64,000 nt of DNA from Bacteroidales bacterium (GCA_024693285.1 JAILLE010000047.1:1-64000); one strand, 5' to 3'. Positions 38,633-47,235 are shown, numbered from the stretch's first letter. Numbers and translations: made by a program. The notes: generated by a model from the letters alone, not told the origin.

Positions 38633-41356
38633 ATGTTCGACAAGAAGAAAAGAGTCTATCGTTTCGGAGGCAAGACCGCCGAGGGCGATGGACAGATGAG
38701 GGAATTGCTTGGCGGCAAGGGTGCCAACCTCGCCGAAATGAGCAAGCTTGGAATGCCGGTTCCCGCTGGTTTCACAATCACCACTGAATGCTGCGCCGAG
38801 TATTACTCCCTCGGCGGTGGCTACACCAACGACCTCAAGAAGGAGGTCGCCGAGGCGATGAAGGCCACCGAGACCATCATGGGCAAGAAATTCGGAGACG
38901 TTTCCGATCCGCTGCTCGTCAGCTGCCGTTCTGGAGCGAGGAGCTCCATGCCCGGAATGATGGACACCATCCTCAACATCGGCCTTTGCTCAGCGACCAT
39001 TCCCGGAATGATCCAGAAGACCGGCAACCCGAGGTTCGTTTACGACGCTTACAGGCGCCTCATCATGATGTACTCCGATGTTGTCATGGAGAAGGCTGAG
39101 GGCATCGAGCCTGCCGACGGGCAGGGCATCCGCCAGCAGCTTGACAGGATGATGATGGAGCTCAAAGACAAGCAGGGCTACAAGTCCGACACCGAGATCA
39201 CCGCTGATGAGCTCAAGGATCTCTGCGAGAAATTCAAGGTGAAAGTTAAGGAGGTTCTCGGAGTTGACTTCCCCGACACCGCCCAGGAGCAGCTTTGGGG
39301 CTCAATCGGTGGCGTTTTCAAGTCATGGAATGGAAAGAGGGCAATCGCCTACCGCAGGATCGAGAAGATTCCTGATGATTGGGGCACCGCTGTCAACGTC
39401 CAGTCCATGGTGTTCGGAAATATGGGCAACACCTCCGCTACCGGAGTCGCCTTCTCACGTAACCCCGCCAATGGTGACAACAAGTTCTACGGTGAGTGGC
39501 TCATCAACGCCCAGGGCGAGGATGTTGTCGCCGGTATCCGTACCCCCAACCCTCTTAACGAGGCCACCAAGACTGAGAAGAACAAGAACCTGGAGTCCCT
39601 CGAGACCGCTATGCCTGAGGTCTACAAAGAGCTTGACGGCATCCGCCTGAAGCTTGAGAAGCACTTCCGCGACATGCAGGACATCGAGTTTACCATCCAG
39701 GAGGGTCACCTCTGGATGCTCCAGTGCAGAATCGGAAAGCGTACCGGTCTGGCCGCCCTTCAGATGGCTATGGACATGGTCGAAGAGAAGATGATCGATG
39801 AGAAGACTGCTGTGATGAGGGTCGCCCCCGCCCAGCTCGACGAGATTCTCCACCCGATCCTCGATCCCGCTTCCGAGAAGAAGACCAAGGTTCTCGCTGT
39901 CGGTCTCCCCGCCTCCCCTGGTGGCGCCGTGGGACAGATAGTGTTCACTTCCGAGGCCGCCATGGAGGCCGCCGCCAACGGTATGAAGGCTATCCTCGTC
40001 CGTGAGGAGACATCTCCTGAGGACATCGAGGGTATGAGGGCCGCCGCTGGTATCCTCACCACCCGTGGAGGTATGACCTCACACGCCGCTCTTGTGGCTC
40101 GTGGCTGGGGCAAGTGCTGCATCGTCGGTTGCGAGGCCATGAAAATCAACTTCGATGAGAAGACCGTGACCTTCAATGACGACCAGACCTTCAAAGAGGG
40201 TGACTGGCTTAGCCTCAATGGTTCCAAGGGATTTGTCTACGCCTCGAAGATCGAGACTATGGACGCCTCTGAGAACCCTCTGTTCAAGAAGTTCATGTCA
40301 ATCGTCGACAAGTTCCGCAAGCTTGGTATCCGCACCAATGCCGACACTCCTGAGGACGCCGCCAAGGCTCTCAGCTATGGCGCCGAGGGAATCGGACTCT
40401 TCCGTATCGAGCATATGTTCTACGGAGCCCACTCCGAGAAACCTCTCTCGAAGCTCCGCAAGATGATCCTCTGCGACACTGACGCCGAGCGCAAGGCTGC
40501 CCTTGATGACCTTGAGCCTTACATGAAGGCCGCTGTCAAGAGCACGATGAAGATCATGGACGGCAAACCTGTTGTCTTCCGTCTGCTTGACCCGCCTCTC
40601 CACGAATTCGTTCCTAAGACCGAGGAGAAGAAGAAGGAGATCGCCCGCGAGCTGGGTGTCACTGTCGAGGAAATTGAGAAGAGGGGCGAAGCCCTTCACG
40701 AGGTCAACCCGATGATGGGTCACCGTGGAGTCCGCCTCCACGTGAGTTTCCCGCTCATCGCCGAGACTCAGTACAGAGCTATCTTCGAGGCCACAGCCGA
40801 GTTGCTTATCGAAGGCTATCACCCGATGCCGGAAATCATGATTCCCGTCACCATCTCCGGTCGTGAGCTCAGCTTCCAGAAAGCCATCTGCGACCGTGTC
40901 AAGGCTCAGGTCGAGGGAATTAAGGTCCAGAACATCGACTACAAGTTCGGAACCATGATTGAGATCCCTCGCGCCGCTCTGACCGCTGACCGTATGGCTC
41001 GTGCCGCCGAGTTCTTCTCATTCGGTACCAACGACTTAACTCAGATGACATTCGGTTTCTCACGTGACGACATCGGTACCTTTATGGGTGACTATCTCGG
41101 CAACAAGATCCTCGATTCCGATCCGTTCCAGACCATCGACACCAAGAGCGTCGGTAAACTGGTCGAGCTCGGTATCCAGGGTGGCCGCTCAAAGAGGCCT
41201 GACCTCAAGTGCGGTGTTTGTGGAGAGCATGGTGGAGATCCTGACTCAATCCGTTTCTTCAACAAGATCGGAGTTGACTATGTCTCCTGCTCACCGTTCC
41301 GCGTGCCTATCGCCCGCCTCGCCGCCGCCCAGGCCGCCATCGAGCAGAGCAAGTAA
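38633..41356 (+). CDS. ppdK: Pyruvate, phosphate dikinase
   Basis: A 907-residue protein of normal PPDK length. The N-terminal nucleotide-binding domain has LLGGKGANLAEM and VSCRSGARSSMPGMMDT; the swivelling domain carries the phosphorylated His484 in GGMTSHAALVARGWGKCC; the C-terminal PEP/pyruvate barrel has GIGLFRIEHMF, MMGHRGVRL, FSFGTNDLTQM and the catalytic Cys in KCGVCGEHGGDP. It interconverts pyruvate, ATP and phosphate with PEP, AMP and pyrophosphate in the cytosol, a common glycolytic/gluconeogenic step in anaerobic Bacteroidota. It has its own promoter and a strong terminator. Codon use is strongly biased, as expected of a highly expressed gene. Confidence 0.98.
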   Translation: MFDKKKRVYRFGGKTAEGDGQMRELLGGKGANLAEMSKLGMPVPAGFTITTECCAEYYSLGGGYTNDLKKEVAEAMKATETIMGKKFGDVSDPLLVSCRSGARSSMPGMMDTILNIGLCSATIPGMIQKTGNPRFVYDAYRRLIMMYSDVVMEKAEGIEPADGQGIRQQLDRMMMELKDKQGYKSDTEITADELKDLCEKFKVKVKEVLGVDFPDTAQEQLWGSIGGVFKSWNGKRAIAYRRIEKIPDDWGTAVNVQSMVFGNMGNTSATGVAFSRNPANGDNKFYGEWLINAQGEDVVAGIRTPNPLNEATKTEKNKNLESLETAMPEVYKELDGIRLKLEKHFRDMQDIEFTIQEGHLWMLQCRIGKRTGLAALQMAMDMVEEKMIDEKTAVMRVAPAQLDEILHPILDPASEKKTKVLAVGLPASPGGAVGQIVFTSEAAMEAAANGMKAILVREETSPEDIEGMRAAAGILTTRGGMTSHAALVARGWGKCCIVGCEAMKINFDEKTVTFNDDQTFKEGDWLSLNGSKGFVYASKIETMDASENPLFKKFMSIVDKFRKLGIRTNADTPEDAAKALSYGAEGIGLFRIEHMFYGAHSEKPLSKLRKMILCDTDAERKAALDDLEPYMKAAVKSTMKIMDGKPVVFRLLDPPLHEFVPKTEEKKKEIARELGVTVEEIEKRGEALHEVNPMMGHRGVRLHVSFPLIAETQYRAIFEATAELLIEGYHPMPEIMIPVTISGRELSFQKAICDRVKAQVEGIKVQNIDYKFGTMIEIPRAALTADRMARAAEFFSFGTNDLTQMTFGFSRDDIGTFMGDYLGNKILDSDPFQTIDTKSVGKLVELGIQGGRSKRPDLKCGVCGEHGGDPDSIRFFNKIGVDYVSCSPFRVPIARLAAAQAAIEQSK

Positions 41357-41367
41357 GACTCTGCCCA

Positions 41368-41394
41368 TGTCATTCTGAGCGAAGCGAAGAATCT
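41368..41394. repeat. Copy of a widespread intergenic repeat (TCATTCTGAGCGAAGCGAAG type)
   Basis: The 27-bp text beginning TGTCATTCTGAGCGAAG and ending GAAGAATCT, just after the ppdK stop, matches a short motif I know as recurrent between genes in many bacteria. Only one copy is in the window. Confidence 0.5.
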
Positions 41395-41398
41395 GATT

Positions 41399-41436
41399 AG
41401 AAGGAGTTTGTCTTTATGACAGACTCCTTCTTTTTT
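41399..41436 (+). terminator. Terminator of ppdK
   Basis: AGAAGGAGTTTGTC pairs with GACAGACTCCTTCT around TTTAT (14-bp stem with one G-T pair), followed by a run of T (41431-41436). Confidence 0.9.
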
Positions 41437-41735
41437 ATTAATAAAGGACAAATAATTGTCAAAAACCAATTTATCTGATACAAAGATTGGAAATATTAAC
41501 TTAGCATCTGCCCTTTTGTCAATTCAACTACAAACAAACCTGATTTAGTGGCCAATCTTCTCGACCCACATTAGCCGTTTTGCGGAAATTGTTGATTTAC
41601 AGCATATTAAGGAACGATGAGTGGTTATTGTTTCCATGCATCTCAAGCCATTCGCCTAACAATCAACTACTTACGAAAAACGCCAGATGTGATAAGCGCC
41701 CACCGAAGTGAACGATATGAAGTATCTATACTTCT
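41437..41735. other. AT-rich gene-free stretch
   Basis: About 300 bp between the ppdK terminator and the 3' end of a decayed gene. The base composition is visibly richer in A and T than in the flanking genes. I see only a small GACAA-ATAA-TTGTC inverted repeat near its start (41449-41462); no tRNA, promoter match or coding frame can be supported. Confidence 0.5.
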
Positions 41736-42735
41736 CTACTTTTGAGGGAAAAAGTCATCAAGCCAGTTTTTTCTCCAAGCTGCAATATATGCGCTTCTTG
41801 ACTTCCTCCTAAAATCTAATCTCCCCGTTGATTCGTTGGCGATTTGTTTACATTTATCATATGTCCAGATTCTTCGCCCCTCCCAAGAATTACCAAGAGA
41901 TTTGCTAAGAAGAATATGCGTGTCTTCAAACCAATCAAATGAATAAAGCCATCCATTAGCCAAGGCTACTTTATATGCACCAGATGCTTTGTGGCAGAAT
42001 TCTGTTTTTGTTTTATATTTTTTCGCCTCTTTAATAACGGAATCGTGATCCCATTTTTGATTGTGCGCTGTTCTTTTAATATTAAACCATATATAATCTG
42101 TTAACCATTCTTTCTTTTTTGCAGTTAGATATGCTCTGTTATACTTCTTAATAAACTCAGTCTTTGTTCTACATGTTGATGCAGCATTATAGCAATTATC
42201 ATAGTTATCCCAATAACCAGTTGGTTTTTGTTTTTTCTCAAACCAAGTATAATCATCAAGCCATCCGTTTTTCCTTGCCACATCGTAGGCACTGGCACTT
42301 AATTCTGCAAATTCCCCACGGGTATTATACTTCAAAGCTTCTTCACGACATGTATTTTTACTCCATTTGTTTTTCGCTATCAAACCAATACCCCCCGTTT
42401 TCATTCTATTGATTATCTGCCATCCATTCTTACGATATAATTCAACATAATACCCTTCTTTATTCACACCCTCTGCAAGAGTAAGATTATCTTCTAGTAT
42501 TAATATTTCAGGCACAGGAACATCATTCTTCTTGGCAAATAAATAAACTCTCATAGACTTCTTCATAGGTGTATGGGTTATGCTGTTTTTTCACAAACCA
42601 ATAATAATCTTTAAGCCATTTGTTTTTCCTTGCTGCATTATAGGCGCTCGCATTCAGTTTCCGCATTTCTGAAGAACTTGAACATTGCTGCGCTATTTCA
42701 TAGCACTTATCATAGTCATATAGCTTCTGTGACAT
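41736..42735 (-). pseudogene. Decayed GIY-YIG-type endonuclease with W-Y repeat units
   Basis: Two overlapping frames make up one damaged gene. The upstream piece (42735-42523) has one repeat unit (YDYDKCYEIAQQCSSSSE, then AYNAARKNKWLKDYYWF) and then shifts frame near 42550. The downstream piece (42566-41736, 276 residues) resumes with the second half of a GIY-YIG-like domain (VPVPEILILEDNLTLAEGVN, GYYVELYRKNGWQIINRMKT) and four more repeats ending GWL-x-x-x-x-WF. The first half of the nuclease domain, including the catalytic GIY and YVG strands, is missing. The coding text is AT-rich, unlike its neighbours, which suggests transfer and then decay. A functional downstream fragment cannot be excluded. 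Confidence 0.6.
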
Positions 42736-42801
42736 TTCTGGCCGCTATTTGCTCAGCACTTCTCTTAAAAGTCTACTTGGTTCCAGTAGCCATAGTTTCA
42801 G

Positions 42802-43452
42802 CTATTTCTTCTCGGCCATTACGAATATGACGGAGACGTCATATTTTTTAGAGTCTTTCTCGAAACTGGATTGAAGGGTTAATACGCAATTATCGCCATT
42901 AAACTCAACTTTCGAGTTTCCGTTGGCGATCTCGTAACCAAGGGCGGAAGCCTCCTTCCATGCATATTTCAGGATACCTTTGTCAAGCGACGAGAAGTCG
43001 CAATCAGCGACGTCTGATTGGCCGGAAGAAAATTTGACCGTAGATTCGCCAGAAGATGCGAACGTGATGCTTTCAACCTTGATTCCAGAAAAGTCTTTCT
43101 TGATTTCCACGCCTTGATTCCTGGCGAAATCCGCGATTTCACCCAGGTCGCAGCCCGTGAAATCAGCATTGGCTTTCACACTGCCGGAAATGCTGACCCT
43201 GGTCTTGGTAATGACCCAAGAACGGCATAGTTTGGCTTTGGCCACATCCAAAGCGGAGGGCTTGGGTGGCTCGGTCGGGGTGGTCGGGGTAGTTGGAGTT
43301 GTAGGTGTGGTAGGCGTAGTAGGCGTGGTAGGCCCGGGAGTCGGGGTGACTTGGGTAGGAGTTTGGCTAGAAGGATTGTCTTTATCGCCTCCGCATGCGG
43401 AAGAGAATGCCACTATGGTCGCTAACGCTATTATTATCAAGAGTTTCTTCAT
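42802..43452 (-). CDS. Lipoprotein with Thr-Pro linker, function unknown
   Basis: 216 residues from the ATG at 43452 (MKKLLIIIALATIVAFSSAC, lipobox Cys20); an ATG at 43464 that overlaps the previous stop (TAATG) would add four residues. After the signal comes a low-complexity linker of repeated TPT units (about 32-65), then a compact C-terminal domain (about 70-216) beginning LCRSWVITKTRVSISG and ending KYDVSVIFVMAEKK. It resembles lipocalin-like or DUF-type lipid-anchored domains of Bacteroidota, but I do not recognise the family. It is coupled to the outer-membrane protein gene upstream. Confidence 0.75.
   Translation of the reverse strand: MKKLLIIIALATIVAFSSACGGDKDNPSSQTPTQVTPTPGPTTPTTPTTPTTPTTPTTPTEPPKPSALDVAKAKLCRSWVITKTRVSISGSVKANADFTGCDLGEIADFARNQGVEIKKDFSGIKVESITFASSGESTVKFSSGQSDVADCDFSSLDKGILKYAWKEASALGYEIANGNSKVEFNGDNCVLTLQSSFEKDSKKYDVSVIFVMAEKK
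43283..43331. repeat. Short tandem repeat coding a Thr-Pro linker
   Basis: Imperfect 9-bp units of the type GTAGGCGTG/GTAGGTGTG recur about five times and code for TPTTPTTPT in the lipoprotein. Such repeats can change length by slippage. Confidence 0.7.
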
Positions 43453-43463
43453 ATTCCAAAACA

Positions 43464-44219
43464 TTAGAACAAGACACGGTAAAAGTGAACACCCAATAAA
43501 GGATAGAAGGAAAAACGCTCTGCCTTCCCTACAAGGCCATCATCATGACCATTAAGAGCAGACGAAGGAACCCGTACATCTTTCCAGTCGCCTATTAGGG
43601 GTTCTCCAGGGGCATACAGCCCCGGCTTACCCCAATAGAAAGCGCCAAGATCGACAGAAAGGCTGTAACGGTTATCAGAGCTGATAGGAATATCATATCC
43701 GACGCCAAGATATGGCCTGACTGAATTGGACGCTATATAACCTTCAATATTGTTCCTGACAGCCTTGACTGTGTATCCGTCCACATCAAGGCCTACAATG
43801 TTATAATCGTCAGGGAGAGGAGTGACATTCTTGATATTAACGACTTTCCGCGAGCCGTACAACAAACCGGCCGAGACATGGAAACCATTATCCGACATCG
43901 GATAATAGTCCAGAAACACCTCAATATCAGACATATGTAAGGATGCTTTTGCATCCACAGGGATGTCCTTGCCTTTCCCAGACGCTGCAGCTCCGGGGTG
44001 CTCAGGAGCGGTGACAGTCTTGCGATATGGAATCGAAGGCAGGAAAGAATAACCGGCCCTGGCCCGGAAACTAGAGCCCAAGGGAGTCGCCAACTCGATT
44101 CCCACACCATCAGAACCTAACTGGAGACCAGCGGAAAGGTGGTTAAGGAAGCCGGACTCTTGTGCTTTAGCTCCAAAAGAAAGAAGAATAACCAATAACG
44201 GTATTATGATTTTTTTCAT
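43464..44219 (-). CDS. Outer membrane beta-barrel protein
   Basis: 251 residues from the ATG at 44219, with a signal peptide cut after AKA (MKKIIIPLLVILLSFGAKAQ). The rest alternates short amphipathic strands and ends VGKAERFSFYPLLGVHFYRVLF, whose final aromatic residue is typical of outer membrane barrels; LSAGLQLGSDGVGIELATPL and RPYLGVGYDIPI are typical strand pairs. Length suggests eight strands. It is probably a small outer-membrane protein of unknown ligand. It is translationally coupled to the lipoprotein downstream (TAATG overlap), so the two may form a complex. Confidence 0.8.
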   Translation of the reverse strand: MKKIIIPLLVILLSFGAKAQESGFLNHLSAGLQLGSDGVGIELATPLGSSFRARAGYSFLPSIPYRKTVTAPEHPGAAASGKGKDIPVDAKASLHMSDIEVFLDYYPMSDNGFHVSAGLLYGSRKVVNIKNVTPLPDDYNIVGLDVDGYTVKAVRNNIEGYIASNSVRPYLGVGYDIPISSDNRYSLSVDLGAFYWGKPGLYAPGEPLIGDWKDVRVPSSALNGHDDGLVGKAERFSFYPLLGVHFYRVLF

Positions 44220-44294
44220 ATATTGTCGCGACAATTAGATACGAACTTACGAATATAACTATTTTTGAGAAAAATATAGCTTATTGACAATAAC

Positions 44295-45062
44295 ATGAGA
44301 GTATCGATCATCGGCGCAGGAAATATGGGAGGCGCCACAGCCTTGGGATTCGCCCGATTCATCCCTGATGTGGAAGTGACAGCCACAGCGAAGCATCAAG
44401 AAACCTTGAACAGGTATTCATCATCAAGAATCAAGACTACGCTTGACAACTGCTCCGCGGTAAAGGAAGCCGACCTTGTCATCATGGGTGTGAAACCATG
44501 GCTCCTGAAAGAAGTCCTGACTCCCCTACTACCCTTTATGGAGGGCAAGCTCCTCGTTTCCCTTGCGGCAGGTATTCCCGCCGCCACCATAAAGGAATGG
44601 ACTGATGGTCAAGGAATTAAAGGAGTCTATACGGTTATCCCGAACCTTGCGATCGAAATCGGCGAGAGCATGACATTCATTAATGAGATCTTCGGCACTG
44701 AGGAGACAAGGAATACTGTCACAAGGCTCTTCAAGTCAGTTGGAGAGGCCTTGATGGTAGATGAGAAACGACTCGGGGCAGGAATGATGGTCGCTTCATG
44801 TGGGACCGCCTTCGCTTTGAGATACGTGAGGGCTGCCACCGAGGGCGGTGTCGAGCTGGGGCTCTATCCCAAAGAAGCCCTTCAGGCCGCCTTACAGACC
44901 GTCAAGGGTGCCGCTATGCTTGCGGAAGCCCACGGGACTCATCCCGAGCAGGAGATTGACAAAGTGACAACCCCCGGCGGTATCACCATCCGGGGGCTGA
45001 ACGCTATGGAGGAAGCCGGCTTCTCAAACGCCGTCATCCAAGGCCTTAAAATCTGGAAATAA
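44295..45062 (+). CDS. proC: Pyrroline-5-carboxylate reductase
   Basis: A 255-residue protein: Rossmann motif MRVSIIGAGNMGGATALGF, DLVIMGVKPWLL, SLAAGIPAATI, and the signature PGGITIRGLNAMEEAGF in the C-terminal dimerisation domain, with KVTTPGGIT typical of ProC. It makes proline from pyrroline-5-carboxylate using NAD(P)H in the cytosol. A TATTTTTG -7-like box lies 28 bp upstream (44260-44267) without a clear -33 box. It stands alone and converges with the pspC gene behind it. It is slightly shorter than the usual 265-275 residues but intact. Confidence 0.95.
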   Translation: MRVSIIGAGNMGGATALGFARFIPDVEVTATAKHQETLNRYSSSRIKTTLDNCSAVKEADLVIMGVKPWLLKEVLTPLLPFMEGKLLVSLAAGIPAATIKEWTDGQGIKGVYTVIPNLAIEIGESMTFINEIFGTEETRNTVTRLFKSVGEALMVDEKRLGAGMMVASCGTAFALRYVRAATEGGVELGLYPKEALQAALQTVKGAAMLAEAHGTHPEQEIDKVTTPGGITIRGLNAMEEAGFSNAVIQGLKIWK

Positions 45063-45071
45063 GCCTGCTGG

Positions 45072-46112
45072 TTAAATGATTCCGCGGGCGAATGTCATGG
45101 CGCACAGCACCGCGAGAACCGTCAGGGCAATAAGCCAGACGACGAACAAGACTATTCCAGGGCGCCATTTCGGGGCCTTCAAGTCAAACAAGAGCATCAC
45201 TCCGGCATAGACAAACGCTATGAACGGAACCACTATCACAACCGCCAAGGAAGCTACCAGTGGCGGATATGCCAACATGTCCAGCACTCTGGGAGCCTCA
45301 TGAGCCAATTCTTCCATGGCCCGGTTGAGGAAGAATGTGCTTGAGAGGAAATTGTTGTCTAATGAGACACAGCCGAGAGTGACCACTCCGGCGACTCCCG
45401 CGGCCAGGAATATGATTCCAAGACAAATTCCGAATATTCGCCAGATTCCAGACCAGGCATCTGAACGGATTACCCTATTAGCGGCGTCCCCCATCTCATT
45501 AGCCGCGCTCATTACCCTGGCGCTGATGGCGTCCACAGTACCTTTCTCCCCTCTCATCTCATCCCGCTGACGGACGGTCTTGGCTTCCGGCATGCATATC
45601 CATAGGACGATATACAGGATAGGGATGGAATATTCAGGGACTCGGAGCCATCCTCTGTGGAGGAACAACCCGCATCCGACAAGGGTCAACACAACGAAAA
45701 GCAGCCTGAATATAGTCGGATCAATACCGAAATACGTACCGAGGCCAGAACAAACTCCGGCGACTTTCCCGTTTGAAGGATCCCGGTACAGTTTTCTCTT
45801 GACTTTGAATTCCTCTTGCTTCGGCGGTTCAGGATGGTCGTTCTCAACAGATTCAGCTTCAATAGCTTCCGGCTTACCAAGGGTGGCGATGACATCCTCC
45901 ACCATGGGGAGTGTCACAACGCCAGCCTTGCCACATTTCTCAAGCAACAACTCAGACATCCTTTCTTCTATCCCTTCCATCACCTCTGACCCGCTCTGCT
46001 CTTTGGAATAGAACGAATCCAGCTCAGACAAATAAGTCCTGGCAGCCGCGCAAGCGTCATCCTCGAAACTGAAGACATAGCCTCCTATGCTCACATTCTC
46101 AACAGGTTTCAT
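45072..46112 (-). CDS. PspC-domain membrane protein (second copy)
   Basis: A 346-residue protein. An N-terminal cytosolic domain (about 1-100) begins VSIGGYVFSFEDDACAAARTYL, a pattern shared with the other pspC gene here (ASIGGRNFSLDEDAYGRLSSYF). Then comes a PspC domain (about 105-180: KLYRDPSNGKVAGVCSGLGTYFGIDPTIFRLLFVV) and about four further membrane helices. Proteins like this respond to envelope stress in the inner membrane. It follows the padR gene by 2 bp and is the last gene of the pspC-padR-pspC unit. Confidence 0.88.
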   Translation of the reverse strand: MKPVENVSIGGYVFSFEDDACAAARTYLSELDSFYSKEQSGSEVMEGIEERMSELLLEKCGKAGVVTLPMVEDVIATLGKPEAIEAESVENDHPEPPKQEEFKVKRKLYRDPSNGKVAGVCSGLGTYFGIDPTIFRLLFVVLTLVGCGLFLHRGWLRVPEYSIPILYIVLWICMPEAKTVRQRDEMRGEKGTVDAISARVMSAANEMGDAANRVIRSDAWSGIWRIFGICLGIIFLAAGVAGVVTLGCVSLDNNFLSSTFFLNRAMEELAHEAPRVLDMLAYPPLVASLAVVIVVPFIAFVYAGVMLLFDLKAPKWRPGIVLFVVWLIALTVLAVLCAMTFARGII

Positions 46113-46114
46113 AT

Positions 46115-46447
46115 TTATTTCTCCTTAATTGTCCTAATTGTGTCGACGATCTCTTGCCAGGCCAAATCCATTTCACCAAGCTGCTGGCGGCCTTTCTCGG
46201 TGATGCAGTAGTATTTCCTGGGCGGCCCTTGCGTGGACTCTTCCCAGCGATAAGAGAGCAGTCCCTGGTTTTTCTGGCGGATCAGCAGAGGATAGACAGT
46301 TCCCTCCACCACAATCATGTTAGCTGCCTTCAATTCTTCCAGGATAGCTGAGGCATAAGCCTCCTTTTTATCGAGGATACTCAGGATGCAGTATTCGAGT
46401 ACCCCCTTGCGCATCTGTGAGCGCACATTTTCGGCACCGTTTTCCAT
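46115..46447 (-). CDS. PadR-family transcriptional regulator
   Basis: A 110-residue winged-helix protein with the PadR pattern: RKGVLEYCILSILDKKEAYASAILEELKAANMIVVEGTVYPLLIRQKNQGLLSYRWEESTQGPPRKYYCITEKGRQQL. PadR regulators bind DNA as dimers and usually repress neighbouring membrane-protein genes in response to a ligand or stress. It sits between the two pspC genes with gaps of 11 and 2 bp, so it most likely controls its own operon. Confidence 0.94.
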   Translation of the reverse strand: MENGAENVRSQMRKGVLEYCILSILDKKEAYASAILEELKAANMIVVEGTVYPLLIRQKNQGLLSYRWEESTQGPPRKYYCITEKGRQQLGEMDLAWQEIVDTIRTIKEK

Positions 46448-46458
46448 AATAGCCTCTC

Positions 46459-47109
46459 CTATTTCTGATATTCACTAAACTTTGCCATGTTCTCCGCTGT
46501 CGGCTCAAGCCCCCTCATCTCGCATTTTTCCGCAGGAGTCTTGGCCAAAGGAACGACTATCCAAAGGACAATGTACACCAGGAGACCGGAACCCCAGAGC
46601 AACAGGGCCAGCAAGAGAATGATCCTGACTATCGTGATGTCGATGTCGAGGAAACAAGCCACTCCAGAGCACACTCCGCCGATCGCCTTGTTGTCCGGAT
46701 CCCTGAAAAGGCGTTTCTTGGCTCCGCCTTTTTCACCCTCGTAAGAGAAATCCTGCCCTGACTTAGCCCCGTTCCCTGTGGCCCCTGAGCCTGCCGAAGG
46801 ACCTGCACCGGTCCCCGAGCCTGTCGAAGGGCCGATCGGCTCAGCCGAACCGTCAGGCATCCCCAACTGGCCAACGACTTTATTAACGAGTTCCAGATCA
46901 ACCACACGGTAGGAAGCGCCTCCTGTCCCCTGGTCGAAAAGTTCAGCGATCCGACCTTCAAGGTCAGACATGACCTCATCCCTAGCGGCCTGGGAATCCT
47001 GGTTCATGCGCGACTTGAAGTGCTCGAAATAGCTCGAAAGCCTTCCGTAGGCGTCCTCATCAAGGGAGAAGTTCCTCCCTCCGATGCTTGCGTTGATAAC
47101 TTTTTTCAT
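46459..47109 (-). CDS. PspC-domain membrane protein (first copy)
   Basis: 216 residues from the ATG at 47109, matching the N-terminal pattern of the second copy. The N-terminal domain (about 1-90) is followed by a Gly/Ser/Thr-rich linker (about 93-125) coded by two copies of a 24-bp repeat, then the PspC domain (KRLFRDPDNKAIGGVCSGVACFLDIDITIVRIILLLALL) with two membrane helices and a short cytosolic end. It is the first gene of the unit with padR and the longer pspC. The linker seems to be a repeat-derived insertion that keeps frame. Confidence 0.88.
   Translation of the reverse strand: MKKVINASIGGRNFSLDEDAYGRLSSYFEHFKSRMNQDSQAARDEVMSDLEGRIAELFDQGTGGASYRVVDLELVNKVVGQLGMPDGSAEPIGPSTGSGTGAGPSAGSGATGNGAKSGQDFSYEGEKGGAKKRLFRDPDNKAIGGVCSGVACFLDIDITIVRIILLLALLLWGSGLLVYIVLWIVVPLAKTPAEKCEMRGLEPTAENMAKFSEYQK
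46780..46833. repeat. Two 24-bp direct repeats in frame inside pspC
   Basis: GGCCCCTGAGCCTGCCGAAG and four more bases (46780-46803) and GGTCCCCGAGCCTGTCGAAG and four more (46810-46833) differ at four positions and are spaced 30 bp apart. Each resembles the widespread intergenic motif CCTGAGC-TGTCGAAGG. Together they code the GPSTGSGTGAGPSAGSG linker. Confidence 0.7.
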
Positions 47110-47142
47110 AATATTCTTGGTTTTGCAATTATATTTCCATCG

Positions 47143-47175
47143 CAAAGATATAAATAAATTTTAATACCTTGCAAC
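47143..47175 (-). promoter_or_regulatory. Promoter of the pspC-padR-pspC unit
   Basis: On the minus strand GTTG (47175-47172), 21-bp spacer, TATCTTTG (47150-47143); ATG about 34 bp downstream. Confidence 0.6.
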
Positions 47176-47205
47176 ACATAGTACCTAAAATTTTCAAAAA
47201 AATGT

Positions 47206-47213
47206 TAAATTTG
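47206..47213 (+). promoter_or_regulatory. Possible -7 box for the GH125/GH92 unit
   Basis: TAAATTTG matches the TAnnTTTG consensus 23 bp before the GH125 ATG. No TTTG is seen at the -33 distance, so the call is tentative. Confidence 0.35.
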
Positions 47214-47235
47214 TGAAAACACCTTTTTAATAATA

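Noticed and set aside
43283..43331. Possible CRISPR-like repeats
   Set aside because: Contiguous 9-bp units coding a Thr-Pro linker, no spacers.
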